A stretch of DNA of 53,187 nt, taken from the IMG/VR virus record IMGVR_UViG_3300021371_000022, positions 1-53,187 of that record; one strand, given 5' to 3'. Within the stretch, counting starts at the first letter, position 1; each line of letters starts with the position of its first letter. Of this stretch, positions 1 through 7,733 are shown piece after piece. This stretch comes from a virus. The notes under the pieces were generated by a model. That model worked only from the letters and a program-made list of their open reading frames with translations. It searched no databases and was not told the DNA's origin. Made by a program: the position numbers and the translations under genes.

Positions 1-21
1 CGTCCAGAGTCCATTTTGTGC

Positions 22-50
22 TTGCAATCTGGTTATTTTTACTGTATAAC
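22..50 (+). promoter_or_regulatory. sigma70-type promoter for the HAD gene
   Basis: TTGCAA (22-27) and TATAAC (45-50) are separated by exactly 17 bases, 33 bases before the first gene. The stretch starting CTTGCAATCT also occurs upstream of the HTH-like gene at 1196, which suggests a shared early promoter type. Confidence 0.6.
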
Positions 51-82
51 TATATATAAGAATAACAAATAAGGAGAAAATC

Positions 83-562
83 TTGAACACAGTTTTTATA
101 TTCGATTTAGATGGAACAATTATCGACTCTGAACATCGCACCCCTCGCGATAAGCAAGGAAAGCTAATCTTGAATGAGTGGTTTCGCCTTGCAACATGGG
201 ATAATATCGAAAAAGATACATTGCTTCCACTTGCTCGTCTGTTTAGGTTTCTAAAACGTAGACATACCCCAATGCTGGTTTGCACTGCTAGAACTCTAAC
301 AGAGGCAGATAAACGGTTTTTTGCAAAACATGCTCTAGGCTGTAAATTCACACTCTCTAGACCTAAAGGCGATACTCGTCCAGACGGTCAACTTAAAAGA
401 GAAATGCTTGAGGAATTTTTCTCAACTCGTTGGCAAAATCATAAAAAGATTATGTTTGACGATAATCAAGAGGTGTTGCGAGAGGTTGCTAAAATTGGCA
501 TCATAGCTCGCGATGCTGTCAAATCTAACAATCACATGGAGGTTGCGTTCGCTAATGGCTAA
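83..562 (+). CDS. HAD-superfamily phosphatase (polynucleotide 3'-phosphatase-like)
   Basis: A 159-residue protein with the haloacid dehalogenase motifs in order: DLDGT at residues 8-12 (nucleophile D8, general acid D10), the motif II threonine in CTAR near residue 68, a lysine-rich stretch around 105, and the acidic FDDN motif at 125-128. The size and motif spacing resemble the phosphatase domain of T4 polynucleotide kinase and other phage HAD phosphatases, so it probably removes phosphate from a nucleotide or nucleic-acid end. No kinase domain is attached. The start is TTG, chosen because AAGGAG lies 7 bases upstream (71-76) and DLDGT must be near the N terminus. The stop overlaps the next gene's start by 8 bases, so the two are probably coupled. 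Substrate is unknown. Confidence 0.85.
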   Translation: MNTVFIFDLDGTIIDSEHRTPRDKQGKLILNEWFRLATWDNIEKDTLLPLARLFRFLKRRHTPMLVCTARTLTEADKRFFAKHALGCKFTLSRPKGDTRPDGQLKREMLEEFFSTRWQNHKKIMFDDNQEVLREVAKIGIIARDAVKSNNHMEVAFANG

Positions 563-764
563 ACAAACTTTTGGAAATAAAACTGGAACCTGCACGATAT
601 GCGGCATCAACTGCTGGGATACTAACAACGGCCAACCTATAATTTGGCCTTGTGGGGTTAAGTCTTGTCCTTATGAAACTACTGAACAACAGTCGCAGAT
701 TGGCTTAAACTATTCACGCTCTGATGTTGGCAACTCGCTACAACTTACGATTTATCAAGGATAA
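555..764 (+). CDS. small putative zinc-binding protein
   Basis: A 69-residue protein starting MAKQTFGN at an ATG that overlaps the end of the HAD gene. It carries CTICG, a further Cys four residues on, then CG and SCP about 20 residues later, a spacing suited to one zinc ribbon or knuckle. A longer in-frame start exists upstream but lies well inside the HAD gene. No family is recognised. Coupling suggests a joint role with the phosphatase, but this is inference. Confidence 0.6.
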   Translation: MAKQTFGNKTGTCTICGINCWDTNNGQPIIWPCGVKSCPYETTEQQSQIGLNYSRSDVGNSLQLTIYQG

Positions 765-810
765 TCAAGAGGTTAGCAGGGGCCCGGGGCCCAAATAGTC
801 AAGGAAAACA

Positions 811-921
811 ATGCTTCAGATGGTGTTGTTAAACCAACAAAATGAAATGAATTCAACTACTTCCCCACCAATGTTAATCCTTGATTTTTACTTAGCGTCC
901 ATTCTTCATCCAACATCTTAA
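811..921 (+). CDS. possible 36-residue peptide
   Basis: A short frame (MLQMVLLNQQ at the start) with AAGGA placed 5-9 bases before the ATG, in an otherwise gene-poor stretch. No family resemblance or coupling to neighbours; it may be chance. Confidence 0.25.
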   Translation: MLQMVLLNQQNEMNSTTSPPMLILDFYLASILHPTS

Positions 922-1236
922 AAGCAGTGCCTACCTGCGCCAGTAGTAGTTCGACGATTGTCAAGTAAAAAGTCAACGCAAATGCTAGTACGTGTCCAAA
1001 TAAAGTGAAGTCCTATATGCACCGCCCTAAGTAGTAAATCTTCGAAGTATTTTCTCGAATGGTTCCTAACGCGCCGCCATCTTACCACAAGTCCCCCCTC
1101 GTTGTCAAGTAAAAAATGAACGACAGCGCAACTAAATGTGTAGTCCCTATAAAATTATTCGATCTAGCGTCGCACGGCAGTGCGGTCATTTAGTTCTTGC
1201 AATCTCGTCTCCAATATGTTACTCTCTATATAACAA
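922..1236. other. non-coding stretch with a short direct repeat
   Basis: No convincing gene. A 14-base direct repeat TTGTCAAGTAAAAA occurs at 958-971 and 1102-1115, each followed 36-47 bases later by a GTG-AGTCC-TATA-like string. The arrangement suggests duplicated regulatory DNA, but no clean promoter is visible. Just upstream (779-792) is a run of G and C only, GGGGCCC repeated twice, unusual in this AT-rich genome. Confidence 0.3.
1197..1225 (+). promoter_or_regulatory. possible promoter upstream of the HTH-like gene
   Basis: TTGCAA (1197-1202), 17-base spacer with TG near its end, and TACTCT (1220-1225). The 5' part shares CTTGCAATCT with the promoter at position 22. The -10 is weak. Confidence 0.4.
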
Positions 1237-1296
1237 ATGAAGAAAGAAGCGAGATATTCTAGAAAAAAGCACACACAGATCAATGCAATTTTTCTC

Positions 1297-1325
1297 TTGC
1301 TCTTTGCTAAAAGTTTTGATATATT
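1297..1325 (+). promoter_or_regulatory. promoter of the HTH-like gene
   Basis: TTGCTC (1297-1302), 17-base spacer ending TTTTGA, TATATT (1320-1325). The same -35, spacing and TTTGATATATT end recur in front of the Hsp20 gene on the other strand. Confidence 0.65.
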
Positions 1326-1398
1326 ATATATAGAGAATGAGGGAAGGGAACGCCTCACGACTGTTCCCACCGAAGAGATAGCTGTAAGGAGATGTAAT

Positions 1399-1707
1399 AT
1401 GGCTGATACACAAAAGGCAGTAAACTATACTGCAGAAATGACTGCTGCGATTGTTGAGCAGTACCAGAACGGCGTAGAGATTGATGAGATCGCTGCGTCT
1501 ATTGAAAAGAGCGTGCGTTCTGTACGTTCGAAACTCGTCCGTGAGGGCGTGTATGTAGCGCAACCTAAAGTCGCTGCGCGTAAGCAAGATGGTCCTACGA
1601 AGAAGGAACTCTTGCGCGATCTCGAAGCTACTGGCTTCGACGTAGTAGGCTTTGAAGGTGCTACTAAAGATGCACTTGTGCGTCTGATGGGCGTAGTAGC
1701 CCAATAA
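1399..1707 (+). CDS. small HTH-like putative DNA-binding protein
   Basis: A 102-residue protein. The ATG at 1399 was chosen because AAGGAG sits 8 bases upstream; a longer in-frame start at 1237 lacks a site and precedes the better promoter. Residues 20-45 read like a sigma/homeodomain-type helix-turn-helix (AAIVEQYQNGVEIDEIAAS, then SVRSVRSKLVREG), the pattern seen in proteins that recognise DNA through a recognition helix rich in S and R. A lysine/arginine-rich linker and a C-terminal helical part (residues 70-102) follow. It is monocistronic, with its own promoter and terminator, and is GC-richer than its neighbours, which suggests high expression. The exact role is inference. Confidence 0.75.
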   Translation: MADTQKAVNYTAEMTAAIVEQYQNGVEIDEIAASIEKSVRSVRSKLVREGVYVAQPKVAARKQDGPTKKELLRDLEATGFDVVGFEGATKDALVRLMGVVAQ

Positions 1708-1716
1708 GGGGGAACT

Positions 1717-1747
1717 GAGGGGAGACTTTGTCTCTCCTCTTTTTTTT
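1717..1747 (+). terminator. rho-independent terminator
   Basis: GAGGGGAGAC and GTCTCTCCTC form a 10-bp stem (one G-U) with a TTT loop, followed by eight T. It closes the HTH-like gene unit. Confidence 0.9.
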
Positions 1748-2638
1748 AACCGCTCGCGCACTACGTGCGCTCTAAAAAAGACGAAGTCTTATTTTAGCAA
1801 GTCATATATTCCCCATAGCAGTCATAGTCTATCCCTCCCACCTCACCCTTTTATCATAGCATATAAAAAACCCATATGCAAGTGCATTGTGGGCGCACTT
1901 CGTGCGCACGCAGCCTTATCTTGTAAAAAAAAGGGTTATTTGGTAAAAAACATCAAAAAGATGAATTAAAACATAAAAAACGGCAGTTTTTACTAGTAGA
2001 GAACAAGTTAAAAAATGATAATTCTTGCACCCTCAACACCAAAATAATAAACGTCGAACTTGCACGCTGCGCCACGATTGCGAACTCCGTTCGCGGTTGT
2101 TTTGATTGATCATTGGGATAATCATCTAAAGCCTCCTTCGTCGGCTTTGAGGTTAAGGTATATATATTTAATATCCCAATAATAATATGTAGACGCTCCG
2201 CGTGAAGATTCATCATCATTGCAACTAGTTCATCGAGTATGCACTTCGTGCATCTCGCGTTGGAACTACATAGATGCAAATTCTTTGCCTTGGGCAGTTC
2301 CAATAACGCGATGAAATATAGTGTGAACATAGGGATCATAGATGAAAGCTCCGCACTCTCGCGTTCAACTAGTGCAATTCCTACTTCATTTTCACAACAC
2401 CCAATAGTAGAGTAACAGATTTCAAATATTTGTGCAATAGTTAAAAGATGATATTGCATATAATGCTACGGCAAATGCAGTTAAAAACACTTCGTGTAGT
2501 AGTGCATTTTCAATTTTTAAGACTGGCACTGTTGATTTGATCGTAGATCAAACGCGACGCCTGCTGTGGAGTAATTTTAAAAAGAAGATTGGACAGACTA
2601 TAAGATGTATGATAAAGTAGTAGATAAATGGAGGCGAT
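1748..2638. other. 890-base non-coding region rich in small hairpins
   Basis: No gene with a ribosome site or family resemblance is seen; a 168-codon minus frame here looks accidental. There are at least six perfect mini-hairpins with 3-base loops: 1756-1770, 1893-1907, 2080-2094, 2193-2203, 2239-2253 and 2487-2497, five of them with TTC or TCC loops closed by C-G. A nested structure has an outer 9-bp stem (2112-2120 with 2172-2180) enclosing a stem AAAGCC/GGCTTT. The stretch may hold structured RNA or the leader of the downstream adhesin genes. Confidence 0.5.
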
Positions 2639-4060
2639 ATGAGTAAAAGATTAGTTGTTGAAAAAAGTGGAAATGCTGCCCTAGTTCTTTCAAATGGAGA
2701 ACTACAGTGGGACTATGTCACTAATAGATTACGAGTACACGACGGATATACTGCCGGTGGCCGTTCGTCAATTCAAATGTACTCAAGCGGATTTAGCTAC
2801 GTCTTTCCTACTCCTGTTTCATCAACACCTACAATTACATGGTCTGGTACGGTTACAGAAACTATTCTATATGCAGACTCTCCAGAATCAAATGGTTATT
2901 TTGGTTCATGGGCATCTATTTCAGGTGATGGAGACTATGTCGCAATCGGCGCATACGGTCAAGGATCTTATGGTAATGCCTATATCTTTAACTATTCAGG
3001 AAGTAGCTGGTCACAACAAGCAAAACTACAACAATCAGATACTGGTGTAGGTGATGCGTTTGGTAAACGTCTTGATATTTCGAAAGATGCTTTATACGTA
3101 ATTGTCGGAAACTCAGAAGACGAAACTGAGACTTCTGGGTTCAACTATAATAACTTAGATTATGGAGCTGCGTACATCTTTTTAAGAACTGGATCGTCAT
3201 GGGCGCAACAAGCAAAACTTACTCCCTCAGATAGAGCCCAACAAGATAAATTTGGTTCATCAGTGAGTCTTTCAGATGATGGAACTTACGCACTTGTTGG
3301 TGCTTATAAGAAATACGTTGGTTCAGATACGTATGTAGGTGCTGCATACATCTTTTTAAGAACTGGGACGTCATGGGCGCAACAAGCTAAGATAACAGCT
3401 TCAGATGCACAAGCAGTTGATCAATTTGGTTGGTCAAGTGCAATTTCAGGAGACGGACTTTATGCTATTGTAGGTGCGATTGGCGAAGACACTGGCGGAT
3501 CGAATTCTGGAGCAGCCTACATCTATTTAAGAACAGGCACTTCATGGGCTCAACAAGCTAAAATTCAATCAGGAGGATCTGGAGCTAACTTTGGTTACAG
3601 CGTGGATATTTCAGGAGATGGACTTTATGCTGTTATAGGTGCCACACAAGCAGAAAGCACAGCAGGTGCTGCTTATGTATATTTAAGAACAGGAACAAGC
3701 TGGGCATTACAAAGTACTTTAACAGCCTCAGATGGTGTGTCTAGTGATCAGCTTGGACTAGGTGTGGCGATAAGTCATGATGGCAAGTTTGTTACTGTTA
3801 CTACACGTTTAGAAGATGGCGGTGACGGTGATCCTTTAGCTAATGCTGGTGCAGCGTATGTGTTTGAAAGAGATGATACAACTTGGACGGAAGTAAAAAA
3901 GATAACAGCATCTGACGCACAAGCCAATGATCAATTTGGTGGTTATGGAGTCTCAATGAACGCAGACGGTTCTAAAATGGTTACAGGTGCTTGGCAAGAA
4001 GATGGTGGTTCAGGTGACCCAAACAGTGGTGCAGGTGCTGCATACATTTATGAAGTATAA
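2639..4060 (+). CDS. FG-GAP-repeat adhesin or tail-fibre protein
   Basis: A 473-residue protein with six or seven repeats of about 55 residues. Each contains an FG-start/GDG core such as DAFGKRLDISKDALYVIVG and ends in a block like GAAYIFLRTGTSWAQQAK. This is the FG-GAP (integrin-type beta-propeller) pattern, with aspartate-rich loops that may bind calcium. It has no signal peptide, as expected for a virion protein assembled in the cytoplasm. GGAGG lies just before the ATG. A paralogue of similar length lies at 5261, separated by a kelch-like gene, so the three probably form part of a distal fibre or decoration that binds the host surface. Location on the virion is inference. Confidence 0.8.
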   Translation: MSKRLVVEKSGNAALVLSNGELQWDYVTNRLRVHDGYTAGGRSSIQMYSSGFSYVFPTPVSSTPTITWSGTVTETILYADSPESNGYFGSWASISGDGDYVAIGAYGQGSYGNAYIFNYSGSSWSQQAKLQQSDTGVGDAFGKRLDISKDALYVIVGNSEDETETSGFNYNNLDYGAAYIFLRTGSSWAQQAKLTPSDRAQQDKFGSSVSLSDDGTYALVGAYKKYVGSDTYVGAAYIFLRTGTSWAQQAKITASDAQAVDQFGWSSAISGDGLYAIVGAIGEDTGGSNSGAAYIYLRTGTSWAQQAKIQSGGSGANFGYSVDISGDGLYAVIGATQAESTAGAAYVYLRTGTSWALQSTLTASDGVSSDQLGLGVAISHDGKFVTVTTRLEDGGDGDPLANAGAAYVFERDDTTWTEVKKITASDAQANDQFGGYGVSMNADGSKMVTGAWQEDGGSGDPNSGAGAAYIYEV

Positions 4061-4071
4061 AAGGATAAAAG

Positions 4072-5229
4072 ATGCCAAAAATTAAAGTATTACGTGGAAA
4101 CACTTCATCACTCGCAAACTATGCTGGACAATCTGGGGAGATTGCCCTTAACTCAGACACAGGCAATATTTATTTCTGGACAAATACTGCAAACGTTTTT
4201 TATACTTTTGCAGGAGTACCTGCTGCTCCTGCTGGTGATAGTCCTTTTCAGGGTAGTACTTCTGGGTATATAATTGGAGGCGTTAGTGCTTATCCACTGT
4301 TAAGTGGTAGTAACCAAATACAGAAGTTTGGATTTAGTTCTGGAAGTCCAGCATCTGGAATTGGCAGTATGGCTGGGCAAGTAGTAGCAGCTGGAGGAGC
4401 TTCTTCTGATACGAATGGATATGTTCAAGGAGGTTTTAGAACTAATCCTTATGGTAGCTATAACGCTAATATAGATAGACATCCTTTTTCTTCAGATTCA
4501 AATGGGTCTTTTGTACAAACTTTAGATCCTAGTCCTACAATGCCTTCACCAACGGTAAATCAACAACATATGACAGGTTTTCAGTCTTTAAGTACAGGAT
4601 ATGCGTATTGGGGTAGAGGTTCGGGTGAGATAAAAATGCCTTTTTCTTCTGATACTGATGCAGCTACCTTTACAGATGATATGGCTAGACAGTATACTCC
4701 TAGCCCACTTCAAATAACTTCAACCATGTTATCCGCAGGTGCTACTTCTACTCAAAATAGGTACAAAGCTGGAGGCTATCAACCAAACACACCTTTTGCA
4801 GGATATTTTGGAATACTGAGAAATCCTTTCTCATCAGACGCCTCTATAATTGTTGGAGGATTAACGTGGCCAGGTTATTATGCGAGTGGTGTATCTGGAG
4901 AAACAGCAGGTTATGCAGTGGGTGGAGCGCCTGCGTATAACAACAGCGCGTCAACTCCAAACCCTGCTTTACAAGAACATGACAACATTCAAAAGTTCTT
5001 ATTTGCTTCAGACACAGATGCTACTGACGTAGGACAATTGGCACAAACAAGACAACAAGCGACAGGATTTTCTAGTACAACTGATGGTTACGTAGCAGGA
5101 GGGGTTGTAAGACCTGCAAACACTGCCAAAGATGAGATATACAAATTCCCATTTTCATCTGAATCTACTGTTTCCGATCAAGCTGAAATGGTAATAGCTA
5201 GATGGTCGATTTCATCAACACAAGTATAA
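4072..5229 (+). CDS. kelch-like repeat virion protein
   Basis: A 385-residue protein 11 bases after the FG-GAP gene, with an AAGGAT site. The first 50 residues (KVLRGNTSSLANYAGQSGEI) resemble the start of phage fibre proteins that describe attachment to a base. The rest has about six repeats of the form G-Y-x-x-G-G ... I-x-K-F-P-F-S-S-D/S, a kelch-like beta-propeller pattern. The same repeat occurs at 27756, 51439 and 52453 in this window, so this phage carries a family of such proteins. Likely a receptor-binding or decoration protein. Confidence 0.75.
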   Translation: MPKIKVLRGNTSSLANYAGQSGEIALNSDTGNIYFWTNTANVFYTFAGVPAAPAGDSPFQGSTSGYIIGGVSAYPLLSGSNQIQKFGFSSGSPASGIGSMAGQVVAAGGASSDTNGYVQGGFRTNPYGSYNANIDRHPFSSDSNGSFVQTLDPSPTMPSPTVNQQHMTGFQSLSTGYAYWGRGSGEIKMPFSSDTDAATFTDDMARQYTPSPLQITSTMLSAGATSTQNRYKAGGYQPNTPFAGYFGILRNPFSSDASIIVGGLTWPGYYASGVSGETAGYAVGGAPAYNNSASTPNPALQEHDNIQKFLFASDTDATDVGQLAQTRQQATGFSSTTDGYVAGGVVRPANTAKDEIYKFPFSSESTVSDQAEMVIARWSISSTQV

Positions 5230-5232
5230 ATA
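5225..5232 (+). promoter_or_regulatory. possible T4-type late promoter box
   Basis: TATAAATA, the exact late promoter box of T4, lies 28 bases before the second FG-GAP gene. It overlaps the stop of the previous gene (Val-stop GTATAA), so it may be a coincidence. Confidence 0.35.
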
Positions 5233-5260
5233 CAACACCACTTATAAGAGGACATAAGAA

Positions 5261-6661
5261 ATGGCAGTAATTAAATGGGCAAGAGCCGCTTCATATAATA
5301 AAGCAAATACATATCCAGGCGCTAATGGTGAAATAGTGATTGATATAGAGCAGAACCGTCTATTTTTATATGATGGTGCAAATGCTTATGTCAGTAACAC
5401 TTTTTTTCAGTCTAATGTTTACATTTCTAGCGGAGCTGCCTCGTTTGACTGGACTAACACTCCTACAGAAAGCGTTATACGTGCATCAGATGGACAGGCA
5501 TCTGATACTTTTGGCTCTGTTTGCCGACTAAGTAAAGATGGTCAATATGCTATTGTTGGTACAACTGAAGAAGATGGAGGTGCAGGTGACCCAATATCTG
5601 GTGCTGGTGCTGCTTATGTCTATGTCAGATCTGGTTCTACTTGGACTCAACAAGCTAAATTAACTGCATCTGATGCGGCATCAAATGATAAATTTGGTAT
5701 AGATGTATCAATAAGTCAAGACGGAACTTATGCTGTTGTTGGTTCTCAGTATGGGGGTACAGGATCTGGAAATGATAATCATGGTGCTGTCTACATTTTT
5801 GTAAGATCAGGCACTTCTTGGTCCCAACAACAAAAATTAACGGCGTCAGATGCTTATGAAGGTGCTCAATTTGGGTATAATGTTGATCTAAATGCTGATG
5901 GTTCATATGTTGCAATTAGTGCGCCATATGATACACTAAACAACTTAGGGGCAGTATATGTTTTCACAAGATCTGGTTCTACGTGGTCACAACAACAAAA
6001 ATTAACAGCTTCTAATGCTGGATCAGGTGACGGACTTGGTTTTAGCTGTAGAATTAGTGATGATGGTGATTATATTGTCGCTTGCGCACCATATGAAGAT
6101 ACAACTGCATCAGATGTGGGTATGGCATATATCTTTACCAGGTCAGGCTCTAGCTGGTCACAACAAGCCAATTTCCAACATTCAGATGCTCAACTTGAAG
6201 ATAGACTAGGTTTTGGGACGGATATAAGCGGTGACGGAAACTACGCTATTTGTGGTTCTACTTGGGAAGATGGTGGGGCAGGCGATCCATTAGACAGAGC
6301 TGGTGCTGCTTATGTCTTTTTAAGATCAGGCACTTCGTGGGCACAACAGGCTAAACTAACAGCGTCAGATGCAAGTTCACCTGCTTCATTTGGGTATCAA
6401 GTTTCTATTAGTACTGATGGAACATATGCTCTTGTTGGTACAACCTACAACTATCCTGCTACGGCTTACCTCTATAAAAGAACTGGAACTTCTTGGTCAG
6501 AAGTTAAAAAGTTTACTGAAGGCACAACCGGTAATTCAGGTGATAAATTTGGTTTTGCAGTAGATCTTAGTGGTGATGGTCAGTTTGCTATTGTAACGGC
6601 AATTAATGATAGCACGAATGGTAGTGGTTCTGGAGCAGCTTATATCTACGAAGCAACTTAA
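5261..6661 (+). CDS. second FG-GAP-repeat adhesin or tail-fibre protein
   Basis: A 466-residue paralogue of the protein at 2639, with about seven repeats. Each runs from a KFG- or QFG-start with SxDG through a block like GAVYIFVRSGTSWSQQQKL. The first 50 residues differ: AVIKWARAASYNKANTYPGA then NGEIVID resembles the attachment start of the kelch-like gene instead, which suggests modular swapping of the N-terminal base. AAGAGG precedes the ATG. Likely a surface-binding propeller of the virion. Nucleotide repeats inside the two FG-GAP genes are similar enough to allow recombination. Confidence 0.8.
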   Translation: MAVIKWARAASYNKANTYPGANGEIVIDIEQNRLFLYDGANAYVSNTFFQSNVYISSGAASFDWTNTPTESVIRASDGQASDTFGSVCRLSKDGQYAIVGTTEEDGGAGDPISGAGAAYVYVRSGSTWTQQAKLTASDAASNDKFGIDVSISQDGTYAVVGSQYGGTGSGNDNHGAVYIFVRSGTSWSQQQKLTASDAYEGAQFGYNVDLNADGSYVAISAPYDTLNNLGAVYVFTRSGSTWSQQQKLTASNAGSGDGLGFSCRISDDGDYIVACAPYEDTTASDVGMAYIFTRSGSSWSQQANFQHSDAQLEDRLGFGTDISGDGNYAICGSTWEDGGAGDPLDRAGAAYVFLRSGTSWAQQAKLTASDASSPASFGYQVSISTDGTYALVGTTYNYPATAYLYKRTGTSWSEVKKFTEGTTGNSGDKFGFAVDLSGDGQFAIVTAINDSTNGSGSGAAYIYEAT

Positions 6662-6675
6662 AATTAAAAAAGTTA

Positions 6676-6704
6676 TTGACATATTCTAATTATTTTGCTA
6701 TAAT
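6676..6704 (+). promoter_or_regulatory. perfect-consensus sigma70 promoter
   Basis: TTGACA (6676-6681), 17 bases, TATAAT (6699-6704). Both boxes match the consensus exactly, 39 bases before the synthetase-like gene. It is the strongest promoter in the window. Confidence 0.9.
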
Positions 6705-6743
6705 TTTCTGAAGTGAAATTTTCAGCAAAAGAAAGGAATTGAA

Positions 6744-7586
6744 ATGACACAACTAATATCACCCACAAAATTTACTGAAACTGTTGGCCTTTTAAGGTCA
6801 TTTTTTTTGGAAAAAGGATTCTTAGAAGTCCACACACAAAACAGGCTTTCTATCCTTGCTGCATGTGAAGATCCATTCAATGTAGCAACATATAACTATG
6901 CAGGCAAAGTATGGCCTCTTCCACAAACTGGCCAAATGTGGCTAGAACATGAATTGCTTTCCCAGCCCTGTTCAAAGGGCTTTTTTTGTGTCTCCACATC
7001 ATATAGGCAAGAACCTAACGCAATTCCAGGCAGGCATGATATCATCTTTCCAATGTTTGAATTTGAAATGCCAGGTAGTGTAGATGATCTAAAAGCAATG
7101 GAGTATGAACTATGCGAATACTTAGGTTTTGGTAACATTACAGAAAAGACTTATGCTGAATGGCAACAACACTTTGAACTAAGTGCTGATACAGAAATGG
7201 GAGCAGAACACGAACTTGCAATGGAAAAAGAGTTTGGTCAAACACTTATTACAAACTTCCCTGAACTAACATCGCCTTTCTGGAACATGGCTAGAAACGA
7301 TGACGGCAACACAGCCAAGAAGATGGATGTAATCCTAGGCGGTATGGAAACCATTGGATCAGCAGAACGTTCTTGTGATGTTGACATGATGCGCGATACA
7401 TTCCATAGTATTGTAGACGGGGAGTACGCAGAGTTACTATTCAAACTATTTGGTAAGGAAAGAGTCGAAGCAGAACTAGAAAAGTTTTTAGAGTTTGACT
7501 TTTTTCAAAGAGTAGGAGGAGGCATAGGTATTACACGTATGATTCCTGCACTAGAAAAGCAACAGGCTTTAGCCCAGGCAGCATAA
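6744..7586 (+). CDS. class II aminoacyl-tRNA synthetase-like catalytic core (Asn/Asp/Lys group)
   Basis: A 280-residue protein with class II motif 2 (YRQEP at 87-91, then a histidine-rich turn and FEFE at 105-108) and motif 3 (GGGIGITRM at 258-266). The segment METIGSAERS at 201-210 resembles the E-I-x-G-x-x-x-R element of AsnRS and AspRS. There is no N-terminal OB-fold anticodon-binding domain, so it is a bare catalytic core, as in AsnA asparagine synthetase, EpmA or archaeal AsnRS-derived enzymes. It could adenylate aspartate, asparagine or a related acid and pass it to ammonia, a tRNA or a protein. AAGGA precedes the ATG. It is driven by a perfect promoter, and a tRNA with an Asn anticodon follows 5 bases after the stop. 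The product is not certain from sequence. Confidence 0.8.
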   Translation: MTQLISPTKFTETVGLLRSFFLEKGFLEVHTQNRLSILAACEDPFNVATYNYAGKVWPLPQTGQMWLEHELLSQPCSKGFFCVSTSYRQEPNAIPGRHDIIFPMFEFEMPGSVDDLKAMEYELCEYLGFGNITEKTYAEWQQHFELSADTEMGAEHELAMEKEFGQTLITNFPELTSPFWNMARNDDGNTAKKMDVILGGMETIGSAERSCDVDMMRDTFHSIVDGEYAELLFKLFGKERVEAELEKFLEFDFFQRVGGGIGITRMIPALEKQQALAQAA

Positions 7587-7591
7587 CTTAA

Positions 7592-7678
7592 TCTGGGGTG
7601 GTGAAATTGGTAGACACGCACGATTGTTTCTCGTGTGCTTGAGATAGTGTGGAGGTTCGAGTCCTTCCCCCAGAGCCA
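7592..7678 (+). tRNA. class II-shaped tRNA with GUU (Asn) anticodon
   Basis: A complete cloverleaf: acceptor TCTGGGG/CCCCAGA, D-arm GTG/CAC with a TTGGTAGA loop as in tRNA-Leu, anticodon stem CACGA/TCGTG, a 15-base variable region, T-arm GGAGG/CCTTC with TTCGAGT, discriminator G and encoded CCA. The 7-base loop TTGTTTC puts GTT at 34-36 and an unusual T at 37. The first pair U1-A72 and G73 also match tRNA-Asn. The body is therefore Leu/Ser-like while the identity bases are Asn-like. A standard tRNA-Asn(GUU) is also present at 17464. It is co-directional with and adjacent to the AsnRS-like gene. Confidence 0.85.
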
Positions 7679-7683
7679 AAAAT

Positions 7684-7706
7684 AAAAAAAGAGGGCGTAA
7701 GCCCTC
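7684..7706 (-). terminator. terminator of the minus-strand small-gene operon
   Basis: On the minus strand GAGGGC, loop TTAC, GCCCTC is followed by seven T. It sits between the end of the leftward operon and the tRNA read rightward. Confidence 0.9.
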
Positions 7707-7733
7707 TTAAGTTTGTCTCTAAGAGACATAGGA

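Noticed and set aside
1237-1398. 54-codon N-terminal extension of the HTH-like protein
   Set aside because: The ATG at 1399 has a strong AAGGAG site, and the likely promoter at 1297-1325 would start transcription inside the extension.
1953-2459. 168-codon minus-strand frame
   Set aside because: No ribosome site, odd residue composition rich in Cys and Leu, and it runs across several hairpins; it looks like chance in a non-coding region.
7505-7729. 74-codon minus frame over the tRNA and synthetase end
   Set aside because: It lies opposite the tRNA and passes the terminator; a shadow frame.
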